A DNA stretch of 64,000 nt from Hoylesella oralis ATCC 33269 (GCF_000185145.2 NZ_GL833119.1:1739464-1803463), one strand, 5' to 3'; positions 36,117 through 45,435 are shown, counted from the first letter of the stretch. The notes: generated by a model not told the origin, from the letters alone. A program made the numbers and translations.

Positions 36117-37228
36117 GAAAACTGTTTTTATTAATAATTTTATTTGTAGGAATTATGAGTAATGTTTTTGCACAAAATATAGACTATTTATTTATGATAG
36201 AGCAGGCAGTCAAAGCACCTTCGGGGCATAACACGCAGCCGTGGCTGTTTAAGATCGGAGAGACAGGGATCGATATTTATCCCGATTTCGCAAAATCGTT
36301 GCCCGTGGTAGATCCGGATAATCGAGAATTGTTTATCGCTCTGGGATGCGCTGCGGAGAATCTCTGCATTGCAGCGTTACATAAAGGATACGAGCCGACT
36401 GTATCTATTACCGGAAATTGTGTAATCCATATCGAACTTGCCAAGCATAAATGTGGCCTGTCGCTGTCTTCTTTGTTTCCTCAGATATCTGTCAGGCAAA
36501 CCAATAGAAGAGTTTATAACGGAAATATAATTCCCGAAGACAGTATTAATTTATTAAAGAAGGTCAATGCGGAATCTTCTGTTGGAATTCATTTTTTCAA
36601 GAACGGCACACCAGAGTTCAATTCCATTTCGGAAATGATTTACGAAGGTAATAGTAGGCAGATGCGTGATAAGAATTTCAAGACAGAATTGCAGCAATGG
36701 ATGCGATATAACAAGAAGCATCAAGATGCGACAAGAGATGGATTGAGTTATGCCGTATACGGTGCTCCCAATGTACCTCGCTTCATTGCAAAGCCCATTA
36801 TTACCAAGGCCATGAATGCGAAGTCGCAAAATAAAAGTGACAAAAAGAAAATAGCTTCCTCTTCTCATTTCGTTCTGCTCACTACCCGAAACAATACGGT
36901 TGAGCAATGGATAAACTTGGGCAGAACATTAGAGCGTATTCTTCTTCGAGCCACAGAAATGGATATTGTGAATGCTTATATGAACCAGCCCAACGAGATA
37001 CATGAAATTTCAAGTAAAATGGCAGAAAAGCTGGGCATTGCCGGTGAATATCCCGCAGTTTTGATACGTATAGGATATGCGAAAAAGATGCCGTATTCGC
37101 TAAGGAGAAGCGTTGAAACACGGCTTCTTCCCGTTTCTTCTAAATCTCGCCAGCCCATCGCCGCCCGCGATAGGTTACTCATCAACTGTGCGATGGTGGC
37201 AACAGGTACAGCCACCTCTATGCCATAG
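36092..37228 (+). CDS. Secreted nitroreductase-family protein with aberrant C-terminus
   Basis: 378 residues. A signal peptide (LFLLIILFVGIMSNVFAQ) is followed by the nitroreductase-like FMN region KAPSGHNTQPWLFKIG, as in Bacteroidetes Acg/TM-nitroreductase relatives. The family sequence seems to end near RIGYAKKMPYSLRRSVETRL (about 37130). The last 30 or so residues are read from the antisense of a broken TauE/SafE gene, so the natural stop was lost by a rearrangement. Overlap with the TetR gene suggests coupled expression. Activity of the extended protein is uncertain. Confidence 0.8.
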   Translation: MDKIYSTIRKLFLLIILFVGIMSNVFAQNIDYLFMIEQAVKAPSGHNTQPWLFKIGETGIDIYPDFAKSLPVVDPDNRELFIALGCAAENLCIAALHKGYEPTVSITGNCVIHIELAKHKCGLSLSSLFPQISVRQTNRRVYNGNIIPEDSINLLKKVNAESSVGIHFFKNGTPEFNSISEMIYEGNSRQMRDKNFKTELQQWMRYNKKHQDATRDGLSYAVYGAPNVPRFIAKPIITKAMNAKSQNKSDKKKIASSSHFVLLTTRNNTVEQWINLGRTLERILLRATEMDIVNAYMNQPNEIHEISSKMAEKLGIAGEYPAVLIRIGYAKKMPYSLRRSVETRLLPVSSKSRQPIAARDRLLINCAMVATGTATSMP

Positions 37229-37329
37229 AAATAAGTGATGACCGGCAGCAGCACCATACCATCGCCAAAACCGACCGATCCAGATAATATTCCGGCTATT
37301 AGTCCCACGAAAAATAAAGTAACGTACAT
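37138..37329 (-). pseudogene. Remnant of a TauE/SafE-family permease
   Basis: From ATG 37329 the first 64 residues (VTLFFVGLIAGILSGSVGFG, then LLPVITYFYGIEVAVPVATI) match the N-terminal two helices of a sulfite exporter TauE/SafE permease. At about 37138 the similarity stops and the frame continues only as antisense of the nitroreductase gene. A full permease has about 250 residues. A deletion or insertion end is inferred. Confidence 0.72.
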
Positions 37330-37404
37330 TGGTATAGAAATAAATGCTACTACTTAATAGATAATGTACTGTCGATTCCACAAATATTAAAGTGGCGTAT
37401 ATAG

Positions 37405-38454
37405 TTAAAAGTCTACCGTAAATACGTGCAGGCCATCTTTGTAATGATAGCCTTCCTGCCAATGATGATAATTGCAGATAGACTTCACGATGGCGAGTCC
37501 CAGTCCGTTGCCCTTTTGGTTGCTTTGTGTACGGTAAAAGCGGGAAAAGATATGTTCAGCATCAAGAGGTCGCTCATCCGAAGTATTGGCAACAGTCAGC
37601 CGCTTATCTGCAACGCTGATGATAATGTTGCCTCCGGCCCGATTGTGGCGAACGGCATTTACAACGAGATTGGTAATCAAACTTTCCAACAATGTGTCGT
37701 TGCACACAAGTGTAAGATTGGATTGCCGATAGTCGGTAGCGATGGGCAAACTCCCCGCAAGACTTTCCAATCGAGGCAGAATGTCGTTTATCTTGCGGCA
37801 GAGGTTTACATTATCTGCCATACGAAACTGGTTGTTTTCTATCTTCGAGAGTAGCAGAAGACTGCGACTGAGGTTGCTCATGTGGCGTAGCTCCCGATAC
37901 ATTTCCTGCATTTCTCGAGCTTGATGCTCTGTCAAGTGTTCGTCTTGCAGCAGATTGTCTATCTTGTTCTGAACGATGGCAAGTGGAGTCTGAAACTCGT
38001 GGGAGGCATTCTCCGTGAACTCTTTCTGCACCTGATAACTTCTGACGCTTGTGTGCATAATCAAATTGAGTGTAGCGTTCAGCTGGCTAAATTCTCTAAC
38101 TCCTGTGTTTTCGGATAACCATACTGCACCTTCTTCCACTTTAAAGTCTTTAATGCTGTTGAGTGTCTGGTGGAATGGGCGCCACAGTCTACGGGGGACA
38201 AACTGCATCACAAGAAAGATAGCTGCCAGCATTCCTCCCAAGATGATAAAGAACTGAATGAATACGCCTGCCATAACGTCCTGTTCGAGGTCGATGCTGG
38301 GATTACGTATGCCGTAGCGCCGCATGATTTCCATCAAATCTTCGGCGTAGAAGCGCATGGTGAGATAATATAATAAAGGTGTGGCAAGCACCAAGACCGT
38401 GAGCATACCTGTGGTGAGGCGTGCTGTCATCTGCCGAGTCAAACTTCTTTCCAT
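37405..38454 (-). CDS. Membrane sensor histidine kinase
   Basis: 349 residues. Two membrane helices (GMLTVLVLATPLLYYLTMRF and FFIILGGMLAAIFLVMQFV) enclose a short periplasmic loop of about 45 residues. The H-box is ENASHEFQTPLAIVQNKIDN; the N-box is NLVVNAVRHNRAGG and the G2-like box GNGLGLAIVKSICNYH. The G1 region (VANTSDERPLDAEHIF) is degenerate. Its start overlaps the response-regulator gene by 16 bp. Likely role: sensing envelope stress or a compound exported by the divergent RND pump. Confidence 0.9.
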   Translation of the reverse strand: MERSLTRQMTARLTTGMLTVLVLATPLLYYLTMRFYAEDLMEIMRRYGIRNPSIDLEQDVMAGVFIQFFIILGGMLAAIFLVMQFVPRRLWRPFHQTLNSIKDFKVEEGAVWLSENTGVREFSQLNATLNLIMHTSVRSYQVQKEFTENASHEFQTPLAIVQNKIDNLLQDEHLTEHQAREMQEMYRELRHMSNLSRSLLLLSKIENNQFRMADNVNLCRKINDILPRLESLAGSLPIATDYRQSNLTLVCNDTLLESLITNLVVNAVRHNRAGGNIIISVADKRLTVANTSDERPLDAEHIFSRFYRTQSNQKGNGLGLAIVKSICNYHHWQEGYHYKDGLHVFTVDF

Positions 38455-39125
38455 TTGTAGCCGGTTCCGTAAATTGTTTTTATCACGTCGGTGACACCTT
38501 CTTTGGCGAGTTTTGACTTGAGGTTCTTGATATGTGAATAAATAAAGTCGTAACTGTCCATCATGTCAGCCATTTCGCCGCTCAGATGTTCGGCGATGGC
38601 AGCTTTGGATACAACACGGTCTCGATTGCTGATGAAGAACAGCAGCAGCTCGTATTCCGAGCGAGTGAGCACGATCGGCGTGTCGCCAACGGTAACAGTC
38701 TTGTCGAGCAGATTGATTTCAATGTCTCTTGCCAGCACCTTATTGTTTGCCGAGAAATTTTTCCTGCGGATAAGTGCATAAATACGCATAGCCAGTTCGG
38801 GTAGCGCGAACGGTTTCGGCAGATAGTCGTCGGCACCAATCTCCAGCCCCTTCAGGCGGTCGTCGAGCGAGTCTTTGGCCGAGATAATAATAACACCCAC
38901 GCCACTTTTCTTGCTGCGGATAGTGCGGAGCACATCCATTCCATCTCCGCCCGGCAGCATCAGGTCGAGCAACACGCAGTCGTACTCATAAATACTTGCC
39001 TTCATTTTGGCATCGGCAAAATTGAAAGCCTGCTCACACAGATAATGTTGGCTTTCAAGATAGTTTTTAATCCCGTCTGATAGACGGTGTTCATCCTCAA
39101 TTATCAATATCTTCACATCTTCCAT
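38439..39125 (-). CDS. OmpR-family response regulator
   Basis: 228 residues. Receiver domain with ED at residues 10-11, phospho-acceptor Asp54 (CVLLDLMLPGGDGMD), Thr/Ser region IIISAKDS and Lys in YLPKPFAL. The C-terminal winged helix (LTRSEYELLLFFISNRDRVV, then YSHIKNLKSKL) is OmpR/PhoB-like. It is first in the operon with the sensor kinase and is divergent from the RND pump, with repeated sites in between. Confidence 0.95.
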   Translation of the reverse strand: MEDVKILIIEDEHRLSDGIKNYLESQHYLCEQAFNFADAKMKASIYEYDCVLLDLMLPGGDGMDVLRTIRSKKSGVGVIIISAKDSLDDRLKGLEIGADDYLPKPFALPELAMRIYALIRRKNFSANNKVLARDIEINLLDKTVTVGDTPIVLTRSEYELLLFFISNRDRVVSKAAIAEHLSGEMADMMDSYDFIYSHIKNLKSKLAKEGVTDVIKTIYGTGYKWKEV

Positions 39126-39303
39126 AACGATTTTCTCTTTTTTTTATTATACGACCGACTTAAGAATAAATGCCGACACAAAAGCAACATACAGTTCGCT
39201 TTTCGACAGTTTCGCCGCATAGAGATACGAGCGAATCCAAAGGGTGTAAAAGGCTGTTGCCGTTATTCTTGCTTTTGTCCGACGGCAAACTTATAATAGA
39301 AAT

Positions 39304-39409
39304 TTGTAGAAAAGTTGTAGATAGAAGGCTCATAGGCAAGAAACAGAATTTCTACAAAAGTTGTAGATTATTTAATAGATAATCTTTTTACAATACAGAT
39401 TATCTACAA
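39304..39409. promoter_or_regulatory. Cluster of five TTGTAGA boxes upstream of the two-component genes
   Basis: TTGTAGA occurs at 39304-39310 and 39315-39321 (11 bp apart, the spacing typical of OmpR/PhoB sites) and 39361-39367. Its complement TCTACAA lies at 39351-39357 and 39403-39409. AGATAATCT/AGATTATCT forms an additional dyad near 39378-39404. The divergent OmpR-type regulator is the natural candidate. Confidence 0.55.
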
Positions 39410-39518
39410 AATTACATGATAGCTTTGCTGCAAAAACAAAGTATGAAAGAGAATGAAAAAGTTGCTTGTCAAAGTATCACGCATATAAGCCATTATGTTT
39501 TGTCGTAAGTATTTAAAT

Positions 39519-39581
39519 ATTACCACCGAGTAGTAATTGTATTACCATGTATGTGTAATTGAATTACCATTCATTGGTAAG
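39519..39581. promoter_or_regulatory. Three 19-bp dyads at exact 22-bp steps upstream of the RND pump
   Basis: ATTAC-N9-GTAAT at 39519-39537 and 39541-39559, and ATTAC-N9-GTAAG at 39563-39581. Each begins ATTACCA, and the first two are each followed by TG. The sites are on one face of the helix (about two turns) and end 108 bp before the pump gene. The binding protein is not identified. Confidence 0.65.
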
Positions 39582-39689
39582 CGAACTATCACCAACAACC
39601 AACAGGTAAGATCATATTGCTTGACTGTTTCGCTGAAAGCGGTGTTCAATCGTATTTTAACTCAATAATCAACCAATCGCAAGGTATCA

Positions 39690-42600
39690 ATGAATATAAA
39701 GACTTTTATAGACCGGCCCATATCATCCGTCATGCTCTCGGTCACCATCGTCATTCTTGGTATAATCGGCCTCATCAGTCTGCCTATCGAGCAGTATCCC
39801 GATATAGCTCCACCTACAGTGAAAGTGTCGGCCACCTATACAGGCGCCAGCGCGGAGACGGTGATGAAGAGCGTGGTGGTGCCCTTGGAAGCGTCTATCA
39901 ACGGAGTGGAGAACATGCAGTACATGACCTCCACGGCCGCCAACAACGGCACATGCACCATCAGCATCTACTTCAAGCAAGGCTCCGACCCCAATATGGC
40001 GGTGGTGAACGTGCAGAACAGGGTGGCCTCGGCGCAGGGCCAACTGCCGTCGGAGATAACCAAGAGCGGTATCACGGTGCGCAAGACACAAAACTCCAAC
40101 CTGAAATTTATCACGATGTACAGCCCTGACGGGCGATATGACGCGAAGTTTCTGAACAACTATCTGAAGATTAACGTGGAGCCGCAGCTATCGCGCATAC
40201 CCGGCGTGGGAGAGGTGAACATCTTTGGGGCCGACTACGCGCTCCGCGTGTGGCTCGACCCGAACAAGATGAAGGCATACGGGCTTGTGCCGGCCGACAT
40301 CGACAACGTGCTGTCAGCGCAGAATCTGGAATCGCCCACAGGTTCCTTGGGCGCGGAGTCCGAGAACACTTATCAGTACGTGCTGAAATACCGTGGCAGG
40401 TACAGTAAAATATCCGATTACGAAAACCTTGTCGTCAAGGCCACGCCCGACGGCAACGTACTGCGCCTGCGCGATGTCGCGCGGATAGAATTGGGCACGG
40501 TGAACTACAACTTGAAGAGCACGACGAAGGGGCTGCTGGGCGCGTCAGCAAGCATCACGCAGATAGCGGGCTCCAATGCCTATAACATCATTCAGCAGAT
40601 AGACCAAGTGGAGGCACAGGTGAGGAAAACACTGCCGCCCGGCATGATATTGGAAGACCAGACGAGCGTGACGGATTTCCTCAACGCTTCCATTCAGAAT
40701 GTGGTCGAGACCTTGCTGATAGCCCTTGTGCTCGTCGTCATCGTGGTGTTCCTCTTCCTGCGCGACTGGCGTTCGATGGTGGTTCCCACCATAGCCATTC
40801 TCGTGTCGCTCATCGGTACTTTTGCCTTTATCTATGTGGTTGGCTTCACACTCAATCTGCTCACGCTCTTCGCCTTAGTGCTCGTCATCGGAACAGTAGT
40901 CGACGACTCCATTGTAGTGGTGGAGGCGGTGCAGGCCAAGCTGGACGAAGAAGGTTACACGAGCGTTTACGAGGCAACCATAGCCGCGATGAAAGAGCTG
41001 AAGTCGGCCCTGATGACGACTACTATCGTGTTTATGGCCGTGTTCGTTCCCGTCAGCTTCACCAGCGGTACGACGGGTGTCTTCTATAAGGAATTCGGGC
41101 TTACGATGGCTGCGGCCGTCGCCATCTCCCTGCTCAACGCGTTGACGCTCTGTCCCGCGCTCTGCGCCATCATCCTGCGCCCGAAGAGAAAGAAGATTTC
41201 CGCCAAAAAGGCAAAGAAGCGCAACAAGTGGATGGAGCGATACGAGCGAGGCATCGTAAACATGCTCCGCCGCCGAAGACTCGTCGCCTTGTCCATTCCG
41301 GCAGCCGTGCTCCTTTTGGCATTCATGATTTACACGACCAAGACAGGACTGGTACCGCAGGAGGATATGGGCACAATCGATGTCAATGTGCAGTGCAAGC
41401 CCGGTTACAGCCTGGCCCAGACCGGAAAGGTGATGGACCAAGTGGAAGCCGTGGTGCGCACGATTCCGCAAATCAAGATATACACCCGTGTAGACGGGCG
41501 CGACGCGCAGCAGAACCAAACCTCGTCGGCCGGATTTCTGTCTGTCCGCTTGAAGCCTTGGGCGGAGCGGAAAGCAAAGGCCGACGATATAGACAGCGTG
41601 GTCAACCTCATCTACCGGCGCACTGCCTGCATCAAAGAGGCTAAGGTGAATTGCGCCACGCTACCAATGATACGCGGCTATGGCTCCAGCAGCGGATTTG
41701 AGTTCTACGTGCAGAACCGGGCAAGCGAAGATTTCAACAGTTTGGCCAAGGTGACGCAGCAATTTCTCGACCAACTGAACAGGCGGCCCGAGATTTCAAA
41801 AGCCCACTCCACGTTCGATACCGGCTATCCGCAGTATCAGGTAGACGTAGATGCCGCCAAGTGCATGATGAAAAACGTGTCGCCCAAAGACGTACTTGCC
41901 ACTTTGGCCGCCTACGTGGGAGGCGCCTACGCTTCCAATCTGAACAAGTACACGAAGTTCTACCGCGTGATGGTGCAGGCTTCCGCCCAATACCGGCTCA
42001 ACGAGCAAGCCTTGTCGAGCATGTATGTCAGGGGGAGCGACGGCAATCTGTCGCCTTTGAGCGAATATGTTACGTTGAAGAAGATCAACGGACCTGAATA
42101 CCTGACACATTTCAACCTCTTTCCCGGCATTCGTGTCAATGGGACTCCCGCCACTGGCTACAGTTCCGGCCAAGCCCTTCAAGCCATCAGCGAGGTGGCC
42201 GCGCAGACACTCCCCACCAGTTATGGCTACGAGCTGAGCGGCATGTCGAGAGAAGAGTCTTCGCAAGGTAATGTTACCACGGTCATCCTGCTGCTCAGTC
42301 TGGTCTTCATCTACATCATCCTGAGCTCGCTGTACGAGAGTCTGCTCATATCTTTTGCCGTGATACTCGTCATCCCGTTCGGACTCTGCGGCAGTTTCCT
42401 CCTGTCGGGCATTTTCGGCATAGAGAACAACATCTATATGCAGACGGGGCTCATCATGCTGATCGGCATGCTGGCAAAGACGGCTATCCTGCTCACGGAA
42501 TACGCCACTGAACGGCGTAGGAAAGACGGAATGTCAATAGCCATGTCGGCCTTCTCGGCCGCCAGAGTGCGCTTTCGCCCCATCGTGATGACCGCCGCCG

Positions 42601-42794
42601 TGATGATATTCGGCATGCTACCGCTGATGTTCTCTTCCGGCGCGGGAGCCAAGGGCGACGCGTCTATTGGCACGGGAGTGCTGGGTGGCATGCTCGTAGG
42701 CACATTAGCACTGCTTGTCGTTGTTCCTGTGCTCTTCTGTTTGTTCCAATCTTTGGACGAAAGGCTGAGAACCAATAGAAAGAAATTGTTTTGA
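39690..42794 (+). CDS. RND-family efflux pump inner-membrane transporter (HAE1/AcrB type)
   Basis: 1034 residues, the usual size. N-terminus MNIKTFIDRPISSVMLSVTI; repeated TM1-loop-TM2-6 halves; the proton-relay DD in IGTVVDDSIVVVE; a matching second half with MLIGMLAKTAILLTEYATER. No membrane-fusion protein or TolC-type gene is adjacent; the next gene is a PAP2 phosphatase, so the pump must borrow partners from elsewhere. Probable export of drugs, bile or lipophilic compounds. The gene looks more GC-rich than its left neighbours. Confidence 0.93.
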   Translation: MNIKTFIDRPISSVMLSVTIVILGIIGLISLPIEQYPDIAPPTVKVSATYTGASAETVMKSVVVPLEASINGVENMQYMTSTAANNGTCTISIYFKQGSDPNMAVVNVQNRVASAQGQLPSEITKSGITVRKTQNSNLKFITMYSPDGRYDAKFLNNYLKINVEPQLSRIPGVGEVNIFGADYALRVWLDPNKMKAYGLVPADIDNVLSAQNLESPTGSLGAESENTYQYVLKYRGRYSKISDYENLVVKATPDGNVLRLRDVARIELGTVNYNLKSTTKGLLGASASITQIAGSNAYNIIQQIDQVEAQVRKTLPPGMILEDQTSVTDFLNASIQNVVETLLIALVLVVIVVFLFLRDWRSMVVPTIAILVSLIGTFAFIYVVGFTLNLLTLFALVLVIGTVVDDSIVVVEAVQAKLDEEGYTSVYEATIAAMKELKSALMTTTIVFMAVFVPVSFTSGTTGVFYKEFGLTMAAAVAISLLNALTLCPALCAIILRPKRKKISAKKAKKRNKWMERYERGIVNMLRRRRLVALSIPAAVLLLAFMIYTTKTGLVPQEDMGTIDVNVQCKPGYSLAQTGKVMDQVEAVVRTIPQIKIYTRVDGRDAQQNQTSSAGFLSVRLKPWAERKAKADDIDSVVNLIYRRTACIKEAKVNCATLPMIRGYGSSSGFEFYVQNRASEDFNSLAKVTQQFLDQLNRRPEISKAHSTFDTGYPQYQVDVDAAKCMMKNVSPKDVLATLAAYVGGAYASNLNKYTKFYRVMVQASAQYRLNEQALSSMYVRGSDGNLSPLSEYVTLKKINGPEYLTHFNLFPGIRVNGTPATGYSSGQALQAISEVAAQTLPTSYGYELSGMSREESSQGNVTTVILLLSLVFIYIILSSLYESLLISFAVILVIPFGLCGSFLLSGIFGIENNIYMQTGLIMLIGMLAKTAILLTEYATERRRKDGMSIAMSAFSAARVRFRPIVMTAAVMIFGMLPLMFSSGAGAKGDASIGTGVLGGMLVGTLALLVVVPVLFCLFQSLDERLRTNRKKLF

Positions 42795-42816
42795 AACCAT
42801 CACTCTGTGCAGATAA

Positions 42817-44145
42817 ATGAAATGTAATAAGGCTACGGCTTGTTTCCGTAATATCGTGGATAGACTGGATTCCATGCTTCCAAGAACAACTATATCCTTA
42901 TGTTGTCTCATCTTCTCTCTGGGAATCCATGCCGCCATCCTTGATACGGCAACTGGCATCGCTGACAGCCTGCGGCAAAAGCAGGATACGGCAAGGCTCA
43001 GCAGGTTTCAGGTAAAGGCAGACAACATCGGACAGTCGCGCTTGTTTCGTGCCACTTATCTGGGACTGCCGCTAATAGCAGGCGGATTGTTGGAAAAGCA
43101 CTATGACTCTAAATTTCGCAGGTTGAGAAACGACTTTATGCCCGAATTCCGTCGTCCGCTCGACAACTACACACAGCTGGCGCCGGCAGCGGTGATGCTG
43201 GGAATGAAGGCAGCGGGCGTACCGAGCAGGTCGTCGTGGGGCAGAATGATAGCCAGCGATGTTTTATCTACGGCCCTGATGGCAGGCGTGGTGCAAGGTC
43301 TGAAATCAGCCACACACGTTGTCCGCCCCGACGGCAGCAACAATCAAAGTTTTCCGTCGGGCCATACGGCTACGGCCTTTATGACGGCCACGATGCTCTC
43401 AAAGGAATACGGGCATCTCTCGCCGTGGATAAGTGTGGGCGCCTATTCCGTAGCAACAGGTACGGGACTTATGCGCATGGCGAACAACAAGCATTGGCTG
43501 AGCGACGTGATGGTAGGTGCCGGCATAGGCATTCTTTCTACGGAATTTGGCTACTGGATTGCAGACGCCATTATGAAAGATAAAGGGCTCAACATCCGCG
43601 AGGTTCAGGATGAAGAGCGGTTGGGCTACTCCCGCCCGTCGTTTTTCGGCTTATATATGGGCTTTAACGTGCCGCTGAGTAAGTTCGACGTGAACGAAGA
43701 CGTAGCCTATCAGACTTCTATGGGAACCACGCTCGGACTGGAAGGCGCCTACTTTCTCAACCGATATGTAGGACTGGGCGGACGCATCACGCTCTCCAAC
43801 CTTCAGTTCATCGTCAACGGAACGGAGGCTCCCGAAAATACGCTCGACTTTTATAATATCAGCGCCGGCCCATACCTTTCGTTTCCCTTTACCCCTCGAT
43901 GGACTGTCGGTACAAAGATGCTCATTACTCGCACCCGTTATGGCAAAACCAACATCGGCGGTGTTGCCGTTCCGCGCAACAGCGGATGGGGCTTCGGAAC
44001 GGGTATAAACCTCGACTATCGGGTAAAGAAGCATTTTGGTTTCGGCTTGTTTATGGACTACAACATACAGCCGCCCCACAGTCAAGGCAGTGGGGAATAT
44101 GTTCATACCATGACTCTGGGTACCAAGGTAGCCGTAAGATTTTAA
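42817..44145 (+). CDS. PAP2-family phosphatase with C-terminal barrel-like domain
   Basis: 442 residues, or about 423 if it starts at the Met of MLPRTTISLCCLIFSLGIHA, which makes a better signal peptide. The PAP2 active site is complete: K-x6-RP (KSATHVVRPDG), PSGHT, and the N/SR-type H-x3-D motif NKHWLSDVMVG. After about residue 270 come alternating strands (FFGLYMGFNVPLSKF, GLGGRITLSNLQF, GTKMLITRTRYG, ending TLGTKVAVRF with a terminal Phe), as in an outer-membrane barrel. It is probably a lipid or lipid A phosphatase located near the outer membrane. It lies 22 bp after the RND gene. Confidence 0.82.
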   Translation: MKCNKATACFRNIVDRLDSMLPRTTISLCCLIFSLGIHAAILDTATGIADSLRQKQDTARLSRFQVKADNIGQSRLFRATYLGLPLIAGGLLEKHYDSKFRRLRNDFMPEFRRPLDNYTQLAPAAVMLGMKAAGVPSRSSWGRMIASDVLSTALMAGVVQGLKSATHVVRPDGSNNQSFPSGHTATAFMTATMLSKEYGHLSPWISVGAYSVATGTGLMRMANNKHWLSDVMVGAGIGILSTEFGYWIADAIMKDKGLNIREVQDEERLGYSRPSFFGLYMGFNVPLSKFDVNEDVAYQTSMGTTLGLEGAYFLNRYVGLGGRITLSNLQFIVNGTEAPENTLDFYNISAGPYLSFPFTPRWTVGTKMLITRTRYGKTNIGGVAVPRNSGWGFGTGINLDYRVKKHFGFGLFMDYNIQPPHSQGSGEYVHTMTLGTKVAVRF

Positions 44146-44206
44146 TATCCTGCCGAATAAACAGTCAACGATCTTGAAAAAACGAACGATAATAAAAGAA
44201 AATTAC

Positions 44207-44214
44207 TATCTTTG
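44207..44214 (+). promoter_or_regulatory. -7 promoter box of the alpha/beta hydrolase gene
   Basis: TATCTTTG, about 105 bp before the start codon. The -33 element is not convincing. Confidence 0.5.
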
Positions 44215-44318
44215 CAACAGATGGGCCGCATTTTGCAATTTCAAACACGTTTGATTGCTCTCGGCTTGCGCCATCTTTACAGCAGGGAATAACGAATAAT
44301 TATTTAATAACAAATTGT

Positions 44319-45383
44319 ATGACGAAAAGAATAATAATGATGGCAATAGCCATATTAGCAATGACACCAACAATAACTATGGCAAAGAAAGAACAGAAAC
44401 AAGTATTGAACCCGTGGGGACTGGTCTACGACGGTGCCCTTACGGAAAACGTTGCGGGCGGGGTAAATATTCACCCCGTAACGTATGAAGTAGGCGGTGT
44501 TAGCGTGTCGGCCAACGTTTACACCCCGACAGGCTACGATGCAAAGAAGAAATACGCGGCCGTGGTAGTTTCTCACCCCAACGGCGGCGTAAAAGAGCAG
44601 GTGAGCGGCATGTTCGCCCAAAAGCTGGCAGAAGCCGGTTTTATCGCCATTGCCTGCGATGCCCGTTGGCAGGGGCAGAGCGGCGGACAGCCACGCGGCA
44701 CCGACAAACCGGTCAACCGTATAGAAGACATCCACGGTATGATCGACTTCATCTCACGCTATCCCGGCGTCGACGCTTCGCGCATAGGCGCTCTCGGCAT
44801 CTGCGGTGGTGGCGGTTACACAGTTGCAGCCGCACAGAGCGACAAGCGGATCAAGGCTGTGGCCGCACTGAGCATGTTTAACACAGGACGCGTCCGCCGC
44901 AACGGATATTGCGACTCCCAGCTTAACACCATTCAAGAACGGCTCAAGCAGGCATCCGAAGCCCGTCAGAAAGAGGCTGAAACCGGTATCGCCGTTTATC
45001 CGCCAAAGGCCAAAACGCCAACAGAAGAAGAACTCAAGAAAATGCCCTTCGACCTCTATCGCGAAGGCATATTCTACTACGCCACCTCTAAATACGCTCA
45101 TGCCAACGACGGAGCCACCGCGCCCGTGAGTAGCCTGCTCGACCTGATGACGTGGGATGCCACCACGACAATGGACCTCATCGGCCAGCCGTTGTTGCTG
45201 ATTGCCGGAGAAAAGGCCGACTCTTACTATATGACGGAAGACGCGATGAAGAAAGCCACAGGCACGGCAGACAAAGAGCTGTACATCATCCCGGGAGCCA
45301 CCCACATACAGACCTATTACGTGCCTGAATATGTGGAGAAAGAGCGCGCAAAGATAGTAGATTTCTTCAATAAGAAATTGTGA
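44319..45383 (+). CDS. Secreted alpha/beta hydrolase (YcjY / dienelactone-hydrolase-like)
   Basis: 354 residues with a signal peptide (IIMMAIAILAMTPTITMA). The nucleophile elbow is LGICGGGGY, with Cys in place of Ser, as in dienelactone hydrolases. The acid is probably the Asp in AGEKADSYY, and the His is in IPGATHIQTYY near the end. YTPTGYDAKKKYAAVVVSHP and CDARWQGQSGG are typical of the YcjY-like group. Substrate unknown. The stop is 9 bp before the duplicated HU block. Confidence 0.85.
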   Translation: MTKRIIMMAIAILAMTPTITMAKKEQKQVLNPWGLVYDGALTENVAGGVNIHPVTYEVGGVSVSANVYTPTGYDAKKKYAAVVVSHPNGGVKEQVSGMFAQKLAEAGFIAIACDARWQGQSGGQPRGTDKPVNRIEDIHGMIDFISRYPGVDASRIGALGICGGGGYTVAAAQSDKRIKAVAALSMFNTGRVRRNGYCDSQLNTIQERLKQASEARQKEAETGIAVYPPKAKTPTEEELKKMPFDLYREGIFYYATSKYAHANDGATAPVSSLLDLMTWDATTTMDLIGQPLLLIAGEKADSYYMTEDAMKKATGTADKELYIIPGATHIQTYYVPEYVEKERAKIVDFFNKKL

Positions 45384-45435
45384 AAGCCGGCCGTCGGTAG
45401 CATTTGCAGCTTGCGGTAAGGGTGAGGACATGAAA

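Noticed and set aside
36976..37137. C-terminal part of the frame that starts as a TauE/SafE permease
   Set aside because: Beyond residue 64 the sequence is only the reverse of the nitroreductase coding region, so the permease is treated as a remnant ending near 37138.
40875..41519. Long antisense frame within the RND pump gene
   Set aside because: His/Arg-rich composition typical of the reverse of a GC-rich coding region; the sense frame is a clear RND transporter.
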